A stretch of DNA of 64,000 nt from Panulirus ornatus (lineage: Eukaryota > Arthropoda > Malacostraca > Decapoda > Palinuridae): positions 20,729,883-20,793,882 of the forward strand of contig NC_092264.1 of assembly GCF_036320965.1 (NCBI RefSeq). Reading direction: 5' to 3'. The translations under genes and the position numbers were made by a program. The notes under the pieces were generated by a model. The model was not told the DNA's origin. It ran no database searches and saw nothing but the letters and a program-made list of their open reading frames with translations. Each line of letters opens with the position of its first letter. The stretch's first letter is position 1. Below, one piece after another: positions 35,174 through 47,871 of this stretch.

Positions 35174-36242
35174 CAGGTACACCACCGAATTTCCGGCAAC
35201 TGATGGTTCAGCACCTCCTTTAGTCCAGACAAAATCACGTGAGGAAACTTGAAATTACCACGGCCACAGATGGCATTGTGTGTAGGGCACGCTTATTTAC
35301 ATTCTTTACATGGCACTTGGTGGCGATACCACAATTCTGAGAGATTCATAGCTTATTTTGCTTAAATTTAACCCTAGCTATAGCTTCTAAGACATGAGAA
35401 TATCAGTTGTGGTGTCAAACATAAACACCAGTCCATATTGATCCAAGATAAAGTAGAATTGTTGAAAAGAATGGACTGTGGTGTTTCAGTGCGTAAGCTG
35501 TGTGACACCTACAGTAATGGTTCATCAACTGTTTTTGATATGAAGAAGCAAAGGGAGAAAATATTGAAATTCTATGCAGACAGCAATTCCAAGATGCAAA
35601 TGACAATAAGAAAAACTATGAAAGATGGTAAGAGTACTGAGCATGATCGAGTGATAATGGAATGGTTTCGACAGCGTTGGAGTGATGGAGTGGACTTGTC
35701 AGGTAGCATGATAATGGACCAGGCATAGTTTTTCCATAAAGAACTTAAATTACAACATGAGCATGACTATAGTGAAGGATGGCTTCAAAGATTCAAGAAG
35801 CTTCATGGAATTTCCATGAATAAAGTGTGCAGAGAAAAGTGGTCTGCAAACCACTAAGGAGCTGCTGAGTATGTGGACAAATTTGCCAAACTCATAGCTG
35901 ACGAGCACCTCAGTCCTGAGCAGGTGTATAATGCAGACAAAATTGCATTATTCTGCCGATGCACACCTAGGAAAACACTAACAACAGAAGACAAAGAAGA
36001 CCCCACAGGATTCAAACAATCTAAGGACAGACTTACCATCTAAGGGTGCTCAAACATTTGATATTTGTTTAATTTAAATTTCTAGCAGTCCATGGTATAC
36101 TTTAGACACATGGGAGATGTATAATTAGTGGGTTAGAGGTGTGTTGATGAATTATTATTGCGTGACCACTGTTGGTCCAGCAAAATGATTAATTCGGCAA
36201 GGCTTTGGAAGCAAGATTGCCGGAAAATCAGTGGTGTACCTG
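35174..36242 (+). mobile_element. pogo/Tigger-type DNA transposon, internally deleted, with TIRs and TA duplication
   Basis: Both ends begin CAGGTACACCAC and continue to TTCCGGCAA as terminal inverted repeats of about 25 bp with few mismatches (35174-35200 and 36216-36242). The element is flanked by TA at 35172-35173 and 36243-36244, the duplication expected for the Tc1/mariner/pogo superfamily. The interior holds a broken transposase gene lacking its catalytic C-terminal half, so the 1,069-bp element is non-autonomous. Confidence 0.9.
35420..36052 (+). pseudogene. Tigger/Jerky-like transposase, N-terminal part with three in-frame stops
   Basis: One frame throughout. It has an HTH-psq-like start (IQDKVELLKRMDCGVSVRKL), a CENP-B-type HTH region (EWFRQRWSDGV, FHKELKLQHEHDY, SEGWLQRFKKLHGIS) and the beginning of the DDE domain (LSPEQVYNADKIALF, in which D is the first catalytic aspartate in relatives), ending at KDRLTI. 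Stops fall at 35726-35728, 35855-35857 and 36041-36043. The remainder of the DDE domain is deleted. Confidence 0.9.
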
Positions 36243-36244
36243 TA

Positions 36245-36990
36245 TATAGCCTTGAGAGATATATGATAATCTGCAAATTGCAATAAATTGAAGGTAGAAA
36301 AGAAAATGTGTTGATAACCTGAAAGCATATCAACAGGTAAGAAACAAGAGTTATTAAGTGTTCAAGGATACCATGGAATATACCAAAAATATGTAACAAC
36401 TGATCACAGTAATGCAAAAAGATTTGACACATTGTACAAATGGGCAGAAGTGAAGCTGGTGGAATTAAATGAAGAAAAATATGAGCAAATAAGCTATAAG
36501 GGAAAGTTGAATAAACGTACAAAATTTGAGTATCATTTTAAATGAGAAATGAGATTTCACAGAGCACATTGAGAAGATAACACCATCAGGTTAAGAGTGC
36601 TATGAGTTTGTAAACTTTCACTATGAGTGATGGAAACCAATTAATAAAGTTGAATGTATTTAAGAGAAGCAAAATTGAGTACTGCTATGATGTATGACCA
36701 CCAGTGAAACAAATAGAAATAACATATTACAAGAGTGAATTCTAAAGCACTTCAAAGCAGAATCATTGGGATGGGACAGATGGACTACCACAGAAGGATT
36801 GAAGATTTGCAACTATATGGTCTAGAAAGAAATATGATAATCTATGTTTAGCAACAAATTGATAGTATAAAAGAAAATGTGTTAAAAACCCAAAAGCATC
36901 TCACCAGGTAAGATATAGCATTATTAAGTCTTCAAGGATACCATTGAACATACCAAAACTAAATCAGGCAAAAATATATCCTAATTCAGC
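36245..36990 (+). mobile_element. CR1/L2-like LINE relics, two overlapping pieces
   Basis: 36245-36400 reads a C-terminal tail (LERYMIIC, IEGRKENVL, IKCSRIPWNIPK). 36400-36970 then reads an RT C-terminal half from DTLYKWAEVKLVELNEEKYEQIS to SRIIGMGQMDYHRRIEDLQLYGLERN and a second copy of the same tail. Numerous stops. The IEDL-LYGLERR region and following tail are typical of CR1/L2-group elements in invertebrates. Confidence 0.75.
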
Positions 36991-37424
36991 TTGCCAATGT
37001 ACTCTCAGGAGATAAGAAACATCCATGGAATACCTACAGGAACATTTAAAAGAGTACTTTGATATGACTAAAATCAGTTCCTGATGAACCAAGAATAGAT
37101 AATGACATTATGCAGGTGGCACCAAAATAGAAGTCTTATGTGTTAAGCAGGACATGGTGAATGCCTCACACTTGTCCTGTAACTTTGGATGAACCTTGTT
37201 TTAGGTAGGCACTCTCTCTTACCCTGCTCCATCTCCCTTTTTCTCTTTCTAGAAAACAACTGGTGACATGTTAATGCAAAAACTTAAATGACAACTGTAT
37301 GGTGTCATCTTGCATCTTTTCACCTACTTGGCTAATTTTAGCAAAATTATGGTAACCATTGGTTCCTTTTACACTCAATACTTGAATGATGAGGTGAGTG
37401 TAAAACATTTACCCTTTTTTTCTT
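36991..37424. other. Unassigned sequence
   Basis: AT-rich with no recognised exon or repeat. Confidence 0.5.
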
Positions 37425-38855
37425 AACTTTCTCTGTCTGTCATGTGCATTGCTCTGAAACCACAGCCCCCTATCCACAACTAGGCCCTACAGACCATTTC
37501 ATGGTCACCCCCAGCTGCCTCACATGCCCTGTCCATTGATAGCCTGTCAGCCCCAGTAAACCACATTGTTCCATTCCACTCTATCCCATGCATACCATTC
37601 ACCCATTTATATGTTCAGGCCCCAATCACTCAAAATCTTTATCTTCCCATACTTATATCTATGAGTTTGATCTCCCCTTTCTCCTTGTGCTTTCACATTT
37701 GATACATAAAACCTCTTTTTCAACTGCTCATTTTTCATTATGTCCATATGTTCACACCATTTCAGCACACCATCTTCAGCTCTCTCAACTGTGTTTAATA
37801 CCACATCTCTGTCTTACCATTTTATTTCCAAACCACATAACACCACATTTTGTCCTCAGATATGTAATTTCCAACACATCCACCCCCTTCTGCACATCTT
37901 CATCTATAGCCCATGCTTCACATCCCTCATGCCCTTTCTTAAGAAATTCAACTGCTATGCCATCCACTCCAGCCACTTTCCCAAATTTCATCATGTGAAA
38001 GGTTTTCATCATCTCTTCTCTTTTCACCAAACCACTCTCCATAACTCTCACTTCACATACCCCTCTGACCCAAACCAACATCTTCCACCCTATAATCTAA
38101 GACATTTAACAGTCCTTCAAAATACTCACTTCATCACTACCTGTTACCTCTTCATCATTTGCCCCTTTCATCGATGTTCCCATTTGTTCTCGTTTTTGTA
38201 TACTATTAACCTTCGTAAGCACTTCCCATATGTCTCTTTTCTCTTTCACCAGCAACTTTACTTTGTCATCTCACTACCTCATCTAACTTGCCCACCTCCT
38301 TCCTTACGGATGCTACATGCCTCTCTACCACATGCCATGACTGTTTCCTCTAAAAATCCACCCTACTCCTCAGCCACTCCCCGTAGCTTCATTTACTCAT
38401 ACCTTCTGCCATTCTGCATTCAGTCTCTCCTGATATTTCTTCACTCAAGTCTGTTTTCCAAGCTCACTTACTCTTACCAGCCTCTTCTTCCCCGCGACGT
38501 TTCCGCTTTCCTGAAAACCTCAACCAATCTTCCTCCCTGCCTCCAAACATCCCACCAGTTGCCCCTCTCAGCACACTTACATCCAAGAGTCTCCAATTAT
38601 TCATTTTCACATTTGAATCACCCATCATTAATAATTGATCTTTTGCATTGAAATTACTAACAAACTCACTCAGCCACTCTCAAAACTCTTGCCTCATGAT
38701 CTTTCTTCTCGTGGTCAGGGTGCATAATCACTAGTAATCACCCATCTCATGCAATACACTTTCATTTTTACCCACATAAATCTGGAGCTTACTTCTTTAC
38801 ACTCTTGTCACACACTCCCAAATCTCCTGCTTCAGCAGAAGTGCTACCCCTTCCA
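37425..38855 (-). mobile_element. LINE copy O: decayed, with internal deletion
   Basis: 3' UTR blocks (ctgtcatgtg, ccctatccac) then C-terminal codons to about 37927. At 37928/37929 the sequence jumps directly to the VEFLKKG codons of the RT N-terminal region, so most of RT is deleted. Linker and endonuclease remnants follow to 38855. The patch 37607-37804 reads ERAEDGVLKWCEHMD. Confidence 0.85.
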
Positions 38856-39864
38856 TAGCTTATGACATACCATATTTGCTTCAGTTCTGTTCAGAAAAAT
38901 GTTTTTATTTTGAAAATTCCCAGTATCCCAGTCTAATGGAATAGGGGCATATAGAGCAAATAGTGTACAAGAGGTTGAAAATAAGTACTCTGTATTATAT
39001 AACAATGCCATGTTTCATTTGGTTGGCAAAATAAACAGTGAGTTCAGATGTCTTTAAATATATTAGAGTATACAATCCTTTGTGGGGCAGATCCCATATG
39101 CAATAATTCAAGTACATCTTTAAAGACAACTGAACCCACCCAGTATATTAACAGATCTCAGATTCAGTCATATTCAGATGTTACACTACATGGCATCATT
39201 CTCTGGATTGTATCACTAATACACAGAGATAGGCATTTCTAGTCACTATGGGCAAATTTTATTGTTGTACTGTTTTACAGTTTCATTTAGTATCTATAAC
39301 AACTTGCAAAGTGAATAAAGCTCTGTAGAATTCAAACAGGTACCTGTTGAATGTTTGATGTCAGCTGTCCACAGGAAGGTCACTTTTTTGATATTTACAC
39401 GCAACAGATGGACAAAAGAAAAGGATGTTGAGATGCCATAGGTGCCCCTCCCTTTTGTATTGTACAAAATAGATTTTGACAAAATGGTTACCAGTGGTTT
39501 CTTGACACACTCAACTGTTGACACAGAGTGCTTTTTATCATGCATTTTTCCTCTGCTGAAAGCTCTGCCCACTTCACAACAACTTATTTGTTGGAATAAG
39601 AGGTACTCCATCTAGAATCCCACAGTCTTATCAACTCTGGAGAGTATAAGGAATCCAGTTGCACCTTATTGATAAAAGATCTACCAACCACAATATGTGC
39701 ACCCATTAATAGATAAATACCAAAAAGTTATTTAAAGATAGAGTGTTTACATAATCGTTATGGCAGCCACGAAGTCTGTAGACAACTTAGTAGGTGTGAT
39801 AGCTTCATAGCTAATGATAGTATCTGTAAAGTAAGAAGAAGTGGCAGATGTTATATTAACTTTT
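38856..39864. other. Unassigned sequence with a 105-codon minus-strand ORF
   Basis: No recognised repeat. An open frame at 39294-39611 (minus) has a non-simple composition (REL CEVGRAFSRGK ... SVSTVECVKKPLVTILSK) but I recognise no family in it and no splice context was established. It could be an exon or chance. Confidence 0.35.
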
Positions 39865-41532
39865 ATTTTCATACTTGATTGCCATTCTGCATTACCAAGG
39901 AAGTATCAGGGACAGACAAAGAATGGCCACATCTGCTCATATTCATTCTGTAGCTGTCATGTGTAATGCACTGAAACCACAGCTCCCTCTCCACAACCAG
40001 GCCCCACAGATTTTTCCATGGTTTACCTCAGACACTTCAAATGCCCTGTGTCAGTCCATTTACAGCACATTGATTCCAGTATACCACTTCATTCCAATTC
40101 GTTCTATCCCATTTTTTTATGTTTTTCACCCTCCTGCATGTTCCAGCCCCAATTGCTCAAAATGTTTTTCTCTCCATCCTTCCATAACCAATTTGGTCTA
40201 ACCATTCTACATGTTCAATCCACTTCTGAAACATGTATCCTCTTTATCAGCCTTTCAACATTCATTCTCTCCATATGTCCAAACCATTTCAGCATACCTT
40301 TTTCTGCTCCCTCAACCACACTTTTCATTACCACACATTTCTCTTACTCTTTCATTATTTACTCGATCAAACCACCTCACACCGCATATTGTCCTCAGAC
40401 ATTTTATTTCCACCACCTCCCCCTTCTTTGCATAACTGTATACATAGCCACTTTACCACACAACCTTATCTATAGCTCATGCCTCACATCCATATTATAT
40501 TTTTTGAACTACTATTCCTTCAAACATACTAATTTTTATACTCCCAGATAACATTCTCTATTTCCACACATTCTTCATCGCTCCCAGAACCCTCACCACC
40601 TCCCCAGCACTTTGACTTACTTCTACTTCTATAGTTCCATTTGCTTCCATGTCCACTCCTAGATATCTAAAACACTTCACTTCCTCCAATTTTTCTTCAT
40701 TCAAACATACATCCCAATTAACTTTTCCCTCCACCCTACTAAACCTAATAACCTTGCTTTTATTCAAATTCATCCTCAACTTTCTCCTTTCACACATTTT
40801 TCCAAACACAGTCACCAACTAATGCAGTTTCTCAAGAATCAGCCACCAGTGCAGTATCATCAGCAAACAACTGACTCACTTTTCAGGCCTTCTCATCCCC
40901 CACACTCTGAATACTCATCCTTCTCTCCAAGACTTGCATTTACCTGCTCACCACCCCATCCATAAACAAATTAAACCATTGTTACATCACACACCCTTAC
41001 CACAGACCACCCTTCACTTGCAACCGTTACCTCTCCTCTCTTCCTACTCGTTGACACGCCTTACCCCCTTGATAAATTCTTCTCAGTGCTTCTAGTAGCT
41101 TACCTCCCACACCAATTATTCTTAAGACCTTCATCAAAGTATCTTTATCAATCCTATTATATACCTCCTTCAGATTCATGAATGCCACATACAAATCCAT
41201 CTGTTTTTTAATATTTCTTACTCATTCTTTAAAGCAAACACCTGATCCACACATCCTCTACCACTTCTGAAACCACATTGCTCCTCCCCAATCTGATGCT
41301 CTGTACATGCCCTCTCTCATTCAATCAATACCTTTCCATAACTTACCATACATGCATTCTGCCAATCCTCAGGCACCTCACTGTGATCCATACATACATT
41401 GAATATCCTTATCAACCAATCAACAACACAGCCACCCCCTGTCTTGATAAATTCAACCTCATTGTCATCCATTCTAGCCACCTTTCTGTTTTTCATCTTC
41501 TGCAAGGCTTTCACCTCCTCTTCTCTCTTGTT
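39865..41532 (-). mobile_element. LINE copy P: 3' half, decayed
   Basis: Compressed 3' UTR (39880-39970), C-terminal region, RT with KVIRFSRVEGKVNWDV at 40558-40818, and RT N-terminal fragments (41317-41514, HSEVPEDWQNACM). 5'-truncated near 41532. Confidence 0.88.
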
Positions 41533-42938
41533 ATATGTGATACCACTCTGTATAATGTGTAGACGACCTAAAAAAGGTATGCGGTAATTGATTCATTATG
41601 AAATGAAAGTGAAGCTCTTGTTCAATTTTGAATTCATAATGTATTGTACTGGACTTAAAGGACTGAAAAATATTGTCACCTTCCTTAGCTGTTGTAAAAA
41701 TGTAAATTTTGGGTTTGAAAAAGGATGGATGACTTTGATGTCAGTGTTTTTTTTGAACCACATTTTGACCTTGGCTTAATAATATCAGTGCTTCCTGAAT
41801 TTACCTTTATGATTTAGTGCCCTGTTATTATTAGGTAATGATTCTCTCATTATCTTTAAACACTTTCCACTCTTACATTAATGTAAAATTGCTTGTGAGA
41901 CTTTTAACAGATTTTTTAATCTTTCTGTACTGGCTCTCTTTCATGATAAATCCAAACATGTTCCTACATTTCTTCTGTAGATTACCTTGAATGGCAGTGT
42001 TTATGAGTATCCTAGTTTTTGCATTTTATAGGTACTTCTGTTTCTATTAATGATTGCTACTGTGTTGCCAGATAATGATTTTCATTTCTCAGAAATATGT
42101 ATTTTAAGTTCTTTTGGAAATTATTTTTGAAATTGAGCCCTGTAGTTATAAGTGTTTTTACATCTGGGATTTTAATCCAAATTGAGCATTTATGAAGTAG
42201 AGATGGATTTCAGAAGATTGAGATTTGGATTAGTGAAGATGCATACAGTTGAAAATGAGAATGGGATAGGGACTGTGGAAATGATTTGTTATAAAGGTGA
42301 AGCAAAGTTTCAGGAAGGTTTAGCAAATAGTGCTATCTCAGAAGGGTAACAAAGTTGTGAATGAGGTGGAAATGGCATTAAGGATAAAAGACCTAGAGTT
42401 GGAGGGACAGAAATGGAGTGTGTGGATAAGGGCTTTAAGCACTGGTATAAGTCTGGAATTATTCCTGAATCGAGACACACAAGTGTACTTGCATTATAGA
42501 AGATGAATTTATTGACCATGTTTTGTGAAAGAAATTATTTGATGCTCTTAGGTATTAAGCCCAAAGCCAGTGTTACAAGACTCCTCATGCTTGAGGTAAC
42601 ACCATGAGTGGTAAGTCACCATTGGTGAGATTGTATCATCATCAGTGGAAGAAAAGGAGCACAATGTCAACAAGAAACTTCTCACTATAGAGGAGTTCAT
42701 TTCCTTACTACTAAGTATAGTGCAGCTATAAAGTTGTAGCAACCCTGTAAAAGGGGTCATGTGTTACATAATCAGTGTGAAAAATCCTAATGCATCATGT
42801 AACAAGTGACAAACAGAATACGATAAAAAAGATAATTCCCATGTTAGATTTATTAAAAGCATAATGAATACTTGAAATTTGATTAGATTTTATCTTTAAC
42901 ACATATGCTCAAGATTTTGCGAAAAGTATTTACTACTC
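41533..42938. other. AT-rich flank, probably 5' UTR intron and upstream DNA of AUH
   Basis: No repeat and no exon recognised. The 3' end leads into a pyrimidine-containing tract before the AG at 42951-42952. Confidence 0.4.
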
Positions 42939-42952
42939 TTTTGAATTTGCAG
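42939..42952 (+). promoter_or_regulatory. Likely 3' splice acceptor before AUH coding exon
   Basis: The sequence cttttgaatttgcag|gtgaaa (AG at 42951-42952) fits a 3' splice site 28 bp before the ATG. It implies an intron in the 5' UTR. Inferred from sequence only. Confidence 0.5.
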
Positions 42953-42980
42953 GTGAAACCAACATAAGAGTGATTGGGTC

Positions 42981-43886
42981 ATGATGAGTTATACCAGTTT
43001 CAGCGTGCTACGAGGAATGAGGTCCCATGTTGATGTATTTCGGCCTGCTTGGTCCGGTATACATAGTCACAGGTTTTACTCACATAAGCCTGATGTAATA
43101 GTTGAAAAATTAAAAGGAGACTGTGAAGGGGTCACAGTGTTGGGCTTCAACCGTCCTGCTACTAAAAATGCAATTAGTAAGAATTTGTTGAAAGAGTGTA
43201 GAGAAGCTATTGAAGATGCACAACATGATCGTAATGTGAGAGTAGTTCTTCTGCGGTCAATGATACAAGGGGTGTTTTGTGCAGGAGCTGACCTAAAAGA
43301 ACGAGCAAAGATGAAACCAGAGGAAGTTGGACCATTTGTTGCTAAAGCTCGTGCTTGCATTTCAGAAATTGAAAATCTTCCGATGCCAGTTATTGTGGCT
43401 CTTGATGGTGCAGCACTTGGAGGGGGCTTGGAGATGGCTCTTGCTTGTGATCTTCGTGTAGCTGCTGATTCTGCAAAAATGGGGTTAGTGGAAACAAAAT
43501 TGGCTATTATTCCTGGAGCAGGTGGGACTCAGAGACTTCCTCGTATAGTTGGAAGTGCAAAGGCTAAGGAGTTAATTTTTACAGCGGCTGTCCTTGATGG
43601 AACTCAGGCAGCAGAAATTAGTTTAGTAAATTATGTTGTTCCTCAGAATGAGAATGGAGATGCTGCCTACCTAAAAGCCTTGGAAATTGCAAAGAAAATC
43701 ATCCCAAATGGTCCCATTGGTGTTAGGATGGCAAAGACTGCCATTTCTCGTGGTATGGAAGTGGACCTTAGTTCAGGATTATCCATTGAGGAAGCCTGTT
43801 ATGCTCAAGTGATTCCAACCAAGGACAGGATTGAAGGATTGAATGCTTTTAGGGAAAAAAGAATCCCAAATTATAAGGGAGAATAA
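42981..43886 (+). CDS. AUH: Methylglutaconyl-CoA hydratase, mitochondrial (AUH)
   Basis: 301 codons in a single uninterrupted exon. Residues 1 to about 35 are Arg/Ser-rich with few acids, consistent with a mitochondrial presequence. The crotonase fold follows: [15 protein letters not shown] (59-73, equivalent to the RNA-binding helix of AUH), CAGADLKER (100-108, oxyanion-hole segment), ALGGGLE (145-151) and [18 protein letters not shown] (169-186). The two glutamates expected for hydration are at 151 and 171, spaced as in AUH. The C-terminus [16 protein letters not shown] ... NYKGE matches AUH rather than short-chain enoyl-CoA hydratase. It hydrates 3-methylglutaconyl-CoA to HMG-CoA in leucine breakdown in the matrix. 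No frameshift, stop or missing catalytic residue. Vertebrate AUH is split by many introns, so the single coding exon here is notable. Confidence 0.95.
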   Translation: MMSYTSFSVLRGMRSHVDVFRPAWSGIHSHRFYSHKPDVIVEKLKGDCEGVTVLGFNRPATKNAISKNLLKECREAIEDAQHDRNVRVVLLRSMIQGVFCAGADLKERAKMKPEEVGPFVAKARACISEIENLPMPVIVALDGAALGGGLEMALACDLRVAADSAKMGLVETKLAIIPGAGGTQRLPRIVGSAKAKELIFTAAVLDGTQAAEISLVNYVVPQNENGDAAYLKALEIAKKIIPNGPIGVRMAKTAISRGMEVDLSSGLSIEEACYAQVIPTKDRIEGLNAFREKRIPNYKGE

Positions 43887-45027
43887 AAGAAAAAAATATA
43901 TATTGTAAACTCTTTTGGTTTCACAATGACAACTTCTCAGGTGAGAAGGATTAGTCAGTACAGGTCTTTGATATGATGTGATTGACCCTGGGTTCTTGTG
44001 GCATGTCACTTCTCAGCCCAAACAAAGGACCAGACACCAGTCTCATGGATCATGTGAGAAATTAACAATGACTTGATTAAGAAAAGAATGTATTTATAGT
44101 TTGCTTTCATATTAGATACTTATTGGCTCTGGAGATTATTGGATTTATATATATTTTCTTAGGAATATTGTACTTCAGAGACATCCCAGTCATTTGGGAT
44201 GTATTTTTTCCCATTCATATTCAGGAATGAGATATTAGAACATATGGAAATATAAGACAACTTTTTCAATTGAACAGCTGTAGTTTTGTAATTTTAGTCA
44301 CCCCATGAAACATTAGCATTAAAGGATTTGTAATTTCTTTTTCCTAGAGGAGTCGCTGTAGGAAAGCACATCCACTTTGATATATGGGGTTTTATATGAT
44401 ACTCTGAAATAAGATGTTAGTCTGATGCATTATAATTAATATTAAAATGATTTAATTGGCAGTTGTTTGTTTTTATATAGACCTCTTTTCTTGGCAAATT
44501 GGTAAAATTGATATCAGCTGAGGGAATTGGCAAACCATTTTACTGTGATCAGTGGTGGTATTAGTAATATGGAGATATGACTCTGTTTCTTGGAGTACAA
44601 CACAGTGAATTTTTTCATTTAGTAAAATGAACAGATTGGTAATTTTCACTTAAATCTCATGTTAGTACCGTCACCTTTGAATATTAACATTTTGATAAAC
44701 TGCATGGACTGTGCATAAATGTTTACAAAGTATTGTAATTTGCACTAGTATTTTTAGCCATTTTTTTCACATGTATTTTTATGTAAATGATGGTTAATAT
44801 ATATACTAATTGTTGAGTTAGAGACAGTGTATACCTACAAGATTTAACCATAACGGCAGAACTAGTGTGAATGCTCACCTTACATCTTGATCAGTGAATA
44901 TTTTTCTTCTTGGCTGTCACCTGCATTACATAATCACTTATTCTTGGTTCATCTGGGACTGATTTCAACCTCATAATGTAATCTTTTTGAATATTTTTTA
45001 TAAATGTACCATGTTTATATTTATATA
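43887..45027 (+). other. AUH 3' UTR and downstream DNA
   Basis: AT-rich, no exon or repeat recognised. An AATAAA overlaps the stop codon (43882-43887), and ATTAAA occurs near 44318; which, if either, is used cannot be told. Confidence 0.4.
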
Positions 45028-47769
45028 TTTATTTTGCTTTGTCGCTGTCTCCCGCATTAGTGAGGTAGCATAAGGAAACAGACGAAAGAATGGCCCAACC
45101 CACCCACATACTCATGTATATACTTACATGTCCACACACACACATATACATACCTATCCATCTCAACGTATACATATAAATACACATACAGACATATACA
45201 TATATATACATGAACATAATTCATACTGTCTGCCTTTATTCATTCCCATCGCCACCTCGCCACACATGCAATAACAACCCCCTCCCCCTCATGTGTGCGA
45301 GGTAGCGCTAGCAAAAGACAAGAAAGGCCACATTCGTTCACACTCAGTCTCTAGCTGTCATGTAATAATGCACCGAAACCACAGCTCCCTTTCCACATCC
45401 AGGCCCCACAGAACTTTCCATGGTTTACCCCAGACGCTTCACATGCCCTGGTTTAATCCATTGACAGCACGTCGACCCCGGTATACCACATCGTTCCAAT
45501 TCACTCTATTCCTTGCACACCTTTCACCCTCCTGCATGTTTAGGCCCCGATCATTTGAAATATTTTTCACTCCATCTTTCCACCTCCAATTTGGTCTCCC
45601 ACTTCTCCTCGTTCCCTTCACCTCTGACGCATATATCCTCATGGTCAATCTTTCCTCACTCATTCTCTCCATGTGACCAAACCATTTCAAAACACCCTCT
45701 TCTGCTCTTTCAACCACACTCTCTTTATTACCACACATCTCTCATACCCAATTATTGCTTACTGGATCAAACCACCTCACACCACATATTGTCCTCAAAC
45801 ATCTCATTTCCAGCACATCCACCCTCCTCCGCACAACTCTATCCATAGCTCACACCTCGCAACCATATAACATTGTTGGAACCACTATTCCTTCAAACAT
45901 ACCCATTTTTGCTTTCCGAGATAATGTTCTCGACTTACACACATTCTTCAACGCTCCCAGAATTTTTGCCCCCTCCCCCACCTTATGGTTCACTTCCGCT
46001 TCCATGGTTCTATCCGCTGCCAAATCCACTCTCAGATATCTAAAACACTTCACTTCCTCCAGTTTTTCGCCATTCAAACTTACCTCCCAATTGACTTGAC
46101 CCTCAACCCTACTGTACCTAATAACCTTGCTCTTATTTACATTTACTCTCAGCTTTCATCTTTCACACACTTTACCAAACTCAGTCACCAGCTTCTGCAG
46201 TTTCTCATGTGAATCAGCCACCAGTGCTGTATCATCAGGAAACAACAACTGACTCACTTCCCAAGCTCTCTCATCCACAACAGACTGTATACTTGCCCCT
46301 CTTTCCAAAACTTTTGCATTCACCTCCCTAACAACCCCATCCATAAACAAATTAAACAACCATGGAGACATCACACACCCCTGCTGCAAACCTACATTCA
46401 TTGAGAACCAATCACTTTCCTCTCTTCCTACACGTACACTTGCCTTACATCCTCGATAAAAACTTTTCACTGCTTCTAACAACTTGCTTCCCACACCATA
46501 TATTCTTAATACCTTCCACAGAGCATCTCTATCAACTCTATCACATGCCTTTTCCAGATCCATAAATGCTACATACAAATCCATTTGCTTTTCTAAGTAT
46601 TTCTCACATACATTCTTCAAAGTAAACACCTGATCCACACATCCTCTACCACTTCTGAAACCACACTGCTCTTCCCCAATCTGATGCTCTGTACATGCAT
46701 TCACCCCCTCAATCAATACGCTCCCATATAGTTTCCCAGGAATACTCAACAAACTTATACCTCTGTAATGTGAGCACTCACTTTTATCCCCTTGCCTTTG
46801 CACAATGGCACTATGCAAGCATTCCGCCAATCCTCACGCACCTTACCATGAGACATACATACATTAGATAACCTTACCAGCCAGTCAACAATACAGTCAC
46901 CCCCTTTTTTAATAAATTCCACTGCAATACCATCCAAACCTGCTCTCTTGCCGGCTTTTACCTTTTGCAAAGTTTTTACTACCTCTTCTCTGTTTACCAA
47001 ATCATTTTCCCTAACCCTCTCACTTTGCACACCACCTCGACCAAAACACCCTATATCTGCCACTCTATCATCAAACACATTCAACAAACCTTCAAAATAC
47101 TCACTCCATCTCCTCACATCACCACTTCTTGTTATCACCTCCCCATTACACCCCTTCACTGAAGTTCCCATTTGTTCCCTTGTCTTATGCACTTAATTTA
47201 CCTCCTTCCAAAACATCTTTTTATTCTCCCTAAAATTTAATGATACTCTCTCACCCCAACTCTCATTTGCCCTCTTTTTCACCTCTTGCACCTTTCTCTT
47301 GACCTCCTGCCTCTTTCTTTTATACATCTCCCACTCATTTGCATTATTTCTCTGCAAAAATTGTCCAAATGCCTCTCTCTTCTCTTTCACTAACAATCTT
47401 ACTTCCTCATCCCACCACTCACTACCGTTGCTAATCTGCCCACTTCCCACGCTTCTCATGCCACAAGCATCTTTTGCGCAAGCCATCACTGTTTCCCTAA
47501 ATAGATCCCATTCCTCCCCCACTCCCCTTACGTCCTTTGTTCTCACCTTTTTCCATTCTCTACTCAGTCTCTCCTAGTATTTCCTCACACAAGTCTCCTT
47601 CCCAAGCTCACTTACTCTCACCACTCTTTTCACCCCAACATTCTCTCTTCTTTTCTGAAAACCTCTACAAATCTTCACCTTCGCCTCCACAAGATAATGA
47701 TCAGACATCCCTCCAGTTGCACCTCTCAGAACATTAACATCCAACAGTCTCTCATTCGCACGCCTATCA
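45028..47769 (-). mobile_element. LINE copy Q: 5'-truncated in endonuclease, moderately decayed
   Basis: (TTTA)-type tail, long-form 3' UTR, C-terminal region (45439-46077), RT (46156-46830, open for 224 codons with DVYVAF-type motif A, QGCVMSP and LFPDDTAL), RT N-terminal region (46755-47192) and linker (47193-47546). It ends within the VLIDRRANERL codons of the endonuclease at 47769. Motif C reads PDD instead of ADD. MQSVV-like (SIQSVV). Confidence 0.93.
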
Positions 47770-47871
47770 TATTTCTAGCAGTATTGTGAATAGTTAGTTG
47801 AGCTTCTTGGTTGTCATATATTTTTGGTTTATTTATTTCCATGATTTTTTTCTTTCACATATATCTGCCAT
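47770..47871. other. Short unassigned spacer
   Basis: AT-rich sequence between two LINE copies, nothing recognised. Confidence 0.4.

Noticed and set aside
42548..42760. Minus-strand 70-codon ORF upstream of AUH
   Set aside because: No homology recognised, low information, and located in probable 5' UTR intron.
45028..47769. Target-site duplication for LINE copy Q (atattt on both sides)
   Set aside because: Only 6 bp and overlapping the AT-rich tail; not distinguishable from chance.
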